DNA from: Alloprevotella sp. Lung230
Lineage (GTDB): Bacteria; Bacteroidota; Bacteroidia; Bacteroidales; Bacteroidaceae
NCBI RefSeq assembly: GCF_014385435.1
Contig: NZ_JACSUD010000003.1
Coordinates: 62,001-126,000, forward strand
Direction: 5' to 3'
Length of the DNA stretch: 64,000 nt
Below the pieces are notes generated by a model. That model did not search any database. It had not been told where the DNA came from and saw only the letters and a list, made by a program, of their open reading frames with translations. A program made the translations under genes and the position numbers. Below, in pieces: positions 61,518-64,000 of the stretch (positions are counted from its first letter, which is position 1; every line of letters starts with the position of its first letter).

Positions 61518-62531
61518 ATGAAATTTCTCAATAAGTTTTTTGGTGTGCTGTCCTTAGCGGCAACCTTTGCGACGCTCACAGGCTGTGATGCCATGTTTCA
61601 CGACGATTTGGCCAACTGCCCACAAGGAGTATATGTGAATTTCTACACCAAAACTTCTTGTGAAACAAAAGAACGCGACCTCGGAAAGGTCTCTAACCTC
61701 CACGTTCTCGCTTTCGACTACAACCACAAACTCGTGGCGGTGAAGGAAGAAAAGGATATCTTCATCACGCGCGACTACAAAGTGTTGATGCCCGTGGGCA
61801 ACGGCACCTATTCCTTTATCGGCTGGACGGGAGCAACCCCCAGCTTCTTTGACAATGCCCCCCTCACTCCTGGTGTAACGACCAAAGAGGACGTGATGCT
61901 GGCACTCAAAAAACAAAATAACGGCCAATATGTCGACTTGGCCAATCATCAAGTTTTTCAAGGGCTTTCTGAAAAGCCCATCCTTATGGAAGACCCCGCC
62001 ACCCACGGCTCGGTATTCAAAAATGTATCGGTCAATCTGCTTGAGAAAACTTATCGTCTCAAAGTGACCATCCGCCTCGATGCTACGGTACAAGGCAAGA
62101 AGAAGGTGGAAGATTTCCTCCTCCGCATTACTTCCGGAAACGGAACCCTGAATATCAACGGCGAGACCCCCAACAATCTCCCTGTTGCTGAATATCCCAA
62201 GACGGTCGCTGCTCAAACACCGACTTCCATTACTTACGACTTCACGACGCTCGATCTCAAAACGGGCAAAAACAATACGATCTCTCTCTTCGATACCAAA
62301 AAGCCGGCTACACAAGACAGCATTTGGAACAGCGACCTTGTGGCTACGGCTCTCATGGGCGGACCTTCGGGCTACTTGCGCAATCCTAACGTGAACCTCG
62401 ATTGCGACCACGACCTGAACATCCTCTTCATCATTGCCGAAGAGCCTACCAAGAAAGGTAACTATATGGCTTCCTCCATCTTCGTGAACGATTGGCAGGT
62501 ACACGCCTATAAATTCAAACTCCATAACTAA
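61518..62531 (+). CDS. Mfa2/FimB-like fimbrial anchor
   Basis: Lipoprotein of 337 residues with lipobox TGC (Cys23) after MKFLNKFFGVLSLAATFATL. The family signature follows: HDDLANCPQGVYVNFYT and VSNLHVLAFDYNHKLV, then VGNGTYSFIGWTGA. Mfa2/FimB terminate and anchor fimbriae in the outer membrane and control their length. The C-terminus VNDWQVHAYKFKLHN is near-identical to that of the Mfa1-like subunit, consistent with a shared final strand. It follows the Mfa1-like gene after a terminator. Confidence 0.88.
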   Translation: MKFLNKFFGVLSLAATFATLTGCDAMFHDDLANCPQGVYVNFYTKTSCETKERDLGKVSNLHVLAFDYNHKLVAVKEEKDIFITRDYKVLMPVGNGTYSFIGWTGATPSFFDNAPLTPGVTTKEDVMLALKKQNNGQYVDLANHQVFQGLSEKPILMEDPATHGSVFKNVSVNLLEKTYRLKVTIRLDATVQGKKKVEDFLLRITSGNGTLNINGETPNNLPVAEYPKTVAAQTPTSITYDFTTLDLKTGKNNTISLFDTKKPATQDSIWNSDLVATALMGGPSGYLRNPNVNLDCDHDLNILFIIAEEPTKKGNYMASSIFVNDWQVHAYKFKLHN

Positions 62532-62578
62532 TCTGCTTTCTACACTGAAAGCGTGGTATTAGATAAACGATAAGACCT

Positions 62579-64000
62579 ATGTCTCACAATTTCCGATTTT
62601 ACTCCTCTTCAATCGTAGCGCTCTGCTGCAGCCTTTTGCTCCTGCCGCTTTTGACCTCTTGCTACGAAACCTTTGAACCTAACCCGGGTGGGGGTGAGGG
62701 GAAGACTGTCTTTGTGGCCACAGCGGTCAACTTTCCAAAGCTTGCTCCTCCTCGCGCTTCGCGTGCCGGAACCGTGAATCTCAGCGACGACGACCGCCTG
62801 CTCTCTCTCCGTGTCATCGTGGCGAAGCCCGACGGCACGGTCGTGCACAACGGCTTGCGCAACGTGAGTCTCGTGACCACGCAACCCACCGGCCCGACCA
62901 CCATCTGGCGCGACCCCATCGAGTTGGAACTCGGCACCTACGACTTCTACTTCATCGGCAACGAAGCCCCTTGGGGACTGACGGCGGCCTTGACCTCGAT
63001 TACCAACGTGTCGCAACTCTTCACCGACCCGCGCTTCACGCACATCCTCTACTCCCCCGGCTACAAGCCCGATGCGACGAAGCCTGTGCTCTACACGCGT
63101 TGCTACAAGGACGTGCCGGTGATTGCCACCGCCACGAAAGGCTCGCAGTCCGACCCTTGGCACTTCCAAGCTGAGGGCGACGAGGAAGTGGAACTCATCC
63201 GCACGCTGGCCAAAGTGGAACTGACGCTCAAGAACTGTGTGCACGTCGACCAGGTGGGGAGCAACTTTGTGCCCACCGAGATGAAGTTTAAGCGCATGGC
63301 ACACATCGAAAAGGTGAAGGTGACGGGTATCCCCAAGTATTTCTCTCTCTTCGGTAACCCCTATTTCCGTGGGTTCAGCCACCACTATCCCACAGCACCC
63401 TCCGGCAACTACTCGGCACAATGGTACACCGCTGCGGGGGATTTGGAACAGACCTACGAACTCGAATCCACGCCTTCTACGGCCTTGACCAACAGTACAG
63501 AAACATACACCGCTGTTTCGGGCAGCGGTTCGAGTGAAGTTCTCTACGACTACAAGACTACACTCTACCTTCCCGAACATCTGCGCCAGCTTCCGGTCAC
63601 GCCCGAGCCCAATGGCGGCGGTGCCTATGTGGCCGGCAGCACTTCGGTGGTGTTTGACTACAACAACTCGGGCGACCACTACTACCGCTTCAGTATTTGG
63701 CAGACGGCTTTCGATGAAAACAAGAAGGCCGTGGGCACCGGGGCGAATGACTACTTCGTGCTGCCCAATGCGGCGAACTACTCGAAGTTCTCCCTCGTTC
63801 GCAACAACCTCTACCAGCTTGAGGCCTCCGAAGGTCAACAGTTGATGCTCAAGTACAAACTCACTGACTGGTGCGATACCTACAAGGCGCGCATCTACAG
63901 CGGTCCCGGTTTCCAAGTGGTGGTGGAGGATCCCAAGTTTACGGGTGGCCAATCCACCGTGCGGGTGATTTCCACCGAATCGGCGCTTCCTGCGGATCAC
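62579..64000 (+). CDS. Fimbrial minor/tip subunit, lipoprotein (3' partial)
   Basis: The frame from ATG at 62579 stays open for 474 codons to the last base of the window, with no stop; the gene continues outside. A signal peptide (FRFYSSSIVALCCSLLLLPL) ends in lipobox LTSC (Cys28). VRVIVAKPDGTVVHNGLRNV-like strands near residue 80, LAKVELTLKN near 220 and MLKYKLTDWCDTYKARIYSG near 430 match the layout of FimB/Mfa-type accessory subunits (for example Mfa3 or tip proteins). It lies 47 bases after the anchor gene on the same strand. An antisense open frame in the same span is a composition artefact. Confidence 0.85.
   Translation, partial: MSHNFRFYSSSIVALCCSLLLLPLLTSCYETFEPNPGGGEGKTVFVATAVNFPKLAPPRASRAGTVNLSDDDRLLSLRVIVAKPDGTVVHNGLRNVSLVTTQPTGPTTIWRDPIELELGTYDFYFIGNEAPWGLTAALTSITNVSQLFTDPRFTHILYSPGYKPDATKPVLYTRCYKDVPVIATATKGSQSDPWHFQAEGDEEVELIRTLAKVELTLKNCVHVDQVGSNFVPTEMKFKRMAHIEKVKVTGIPKYFSLFGNPYFRGFSHHYPTAPSGNYSAQWYTAAGDLEQTYELESTPSTALTNSTETYTAVSGSGSSEVLYDYKTTLYLPEHLRQLPVTPEPNGGGAYVAGSTSVVFDYNNSGDHYYRFSIWQTAFDENKKAVGTGANDYFVLPNAANYSKFSLVRNNLYQLEASEGQQLMLKYKLTDWCDTYKARIYSGPGFQVVVEDPKFTGGQSTVRVISTESALPADH

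Noticed and set aside
62609-64000. Long minus-strand frame at the right edge
   Set aside because: It is antisense to the fimbrial lipoprotein frame 62579-64000, which has a signal peptide, lipobox and family-like strands, whereas the minus-strand translation has none.
1-64000. tRNA or rRNA genes
   Set aside because: Scanned by eye for T-loop and acceptor pairs and for rRNA-conserved blocks; none found, though a dedicated tRNA search was not possible here.

Overview
The window is chromosomal DNA from a GC-rich member of the Bacteroidales. Several things point there: Bacteroidetes-type promoters (a TTG/TTTG element, 19-20 bases, then TAnnTTTG), little reliance on Shine-Dalgarno sites, a PorX regulator and a subtilase with a type IX secretion (T9SS) sorting domain, Mfa-type fimbriae, an LptD-like assembly protein, an HU-like protein and a SusC-like TonB receptor. 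Prevotellaceae or Porphyromonas relatives fit best, but no rRNA is present to confirm this. No tRNA, rRNA, CRISPR array or intact prophage was seen.

Layout. 1-9.2 kb: mutS (5' end cut off by the window), a nitroreductase, a convergent lipoprotein/TonB receptor pair, pth and an unknown gene. 9.2-19.4 kb, minus strand: GH20 hexosaminidase, metG, an AT-rich S51 peptidase, a two-domain sialate O-acetylesterase and a PgpH-like cyclic-di-AMP phosphodiesterase. 19.6-24.5 kb: rpsO and a DUF4294 gene face the rsfS-ftsH-cdsA cluster. 24.6-27.7 kb: a small accessory-looking block (small membrane protein, HU-like protein, sigma-like factor, replication-type protein). 28-36 kb: rmuC, rpmA-rplU, an outer-membrane protein, msrAB, rnr, murI and an OmpH/Skp-like chaperone. 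37.6-46 kb: HD hydrolase, lptD-like gene, BACON-like lipoprotein, T9SS subtilase, oxyR and a probable short RNA. 46-54 kb, minus strand: amiC, an MCE gene, then metF-holB-cvpA-porX. 55-64 kb: a fimbrial locus (DUF3575, DUF3868/OmpA-like, Mfa1-like major subunit, Mfa2/FimB-like anchor, and a further lipoprotein subunit running off the right edge).

The most unusual content is intergenic, with at least four families of structured repeats. (1) BIME-like palindromes with a CCGTAGG...CCTACGG stem flanked by CCCCTTCGGGG hairpins: 13 copies, nine of them surrounding a lone IS200/RAYT-type Y1 transposase inside the fimbrial locus, with two copies at each of two other loci. (2) 15-bp near-palindromes (CTACCTCnGAGGTAG) repeated at exactly 21-bp spacing, in five tandem arrays plus one single copy. 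(3) A roughly 190-bp MITE-like element with imperfect terminal inverted repeats, found twice, each time between a predicted promoter and an envelope gene. (4) A second hairpin-cluster family, near 17.0 and 36.9 kb.

Functionally the window is dominated by envelope biogenesis (LptD, OmpH, MurI, AmiC, MCE, CdsA), secretion and adhesion (PorX, T9SS cargo, Mfa fimbriae), host-glycan trimming (GH20, sialate esterase), oxidative-stress defence (OxyR, MsrAB) and core translation or repair genes. All functions are inferred from sequence reading only; no database search was run.
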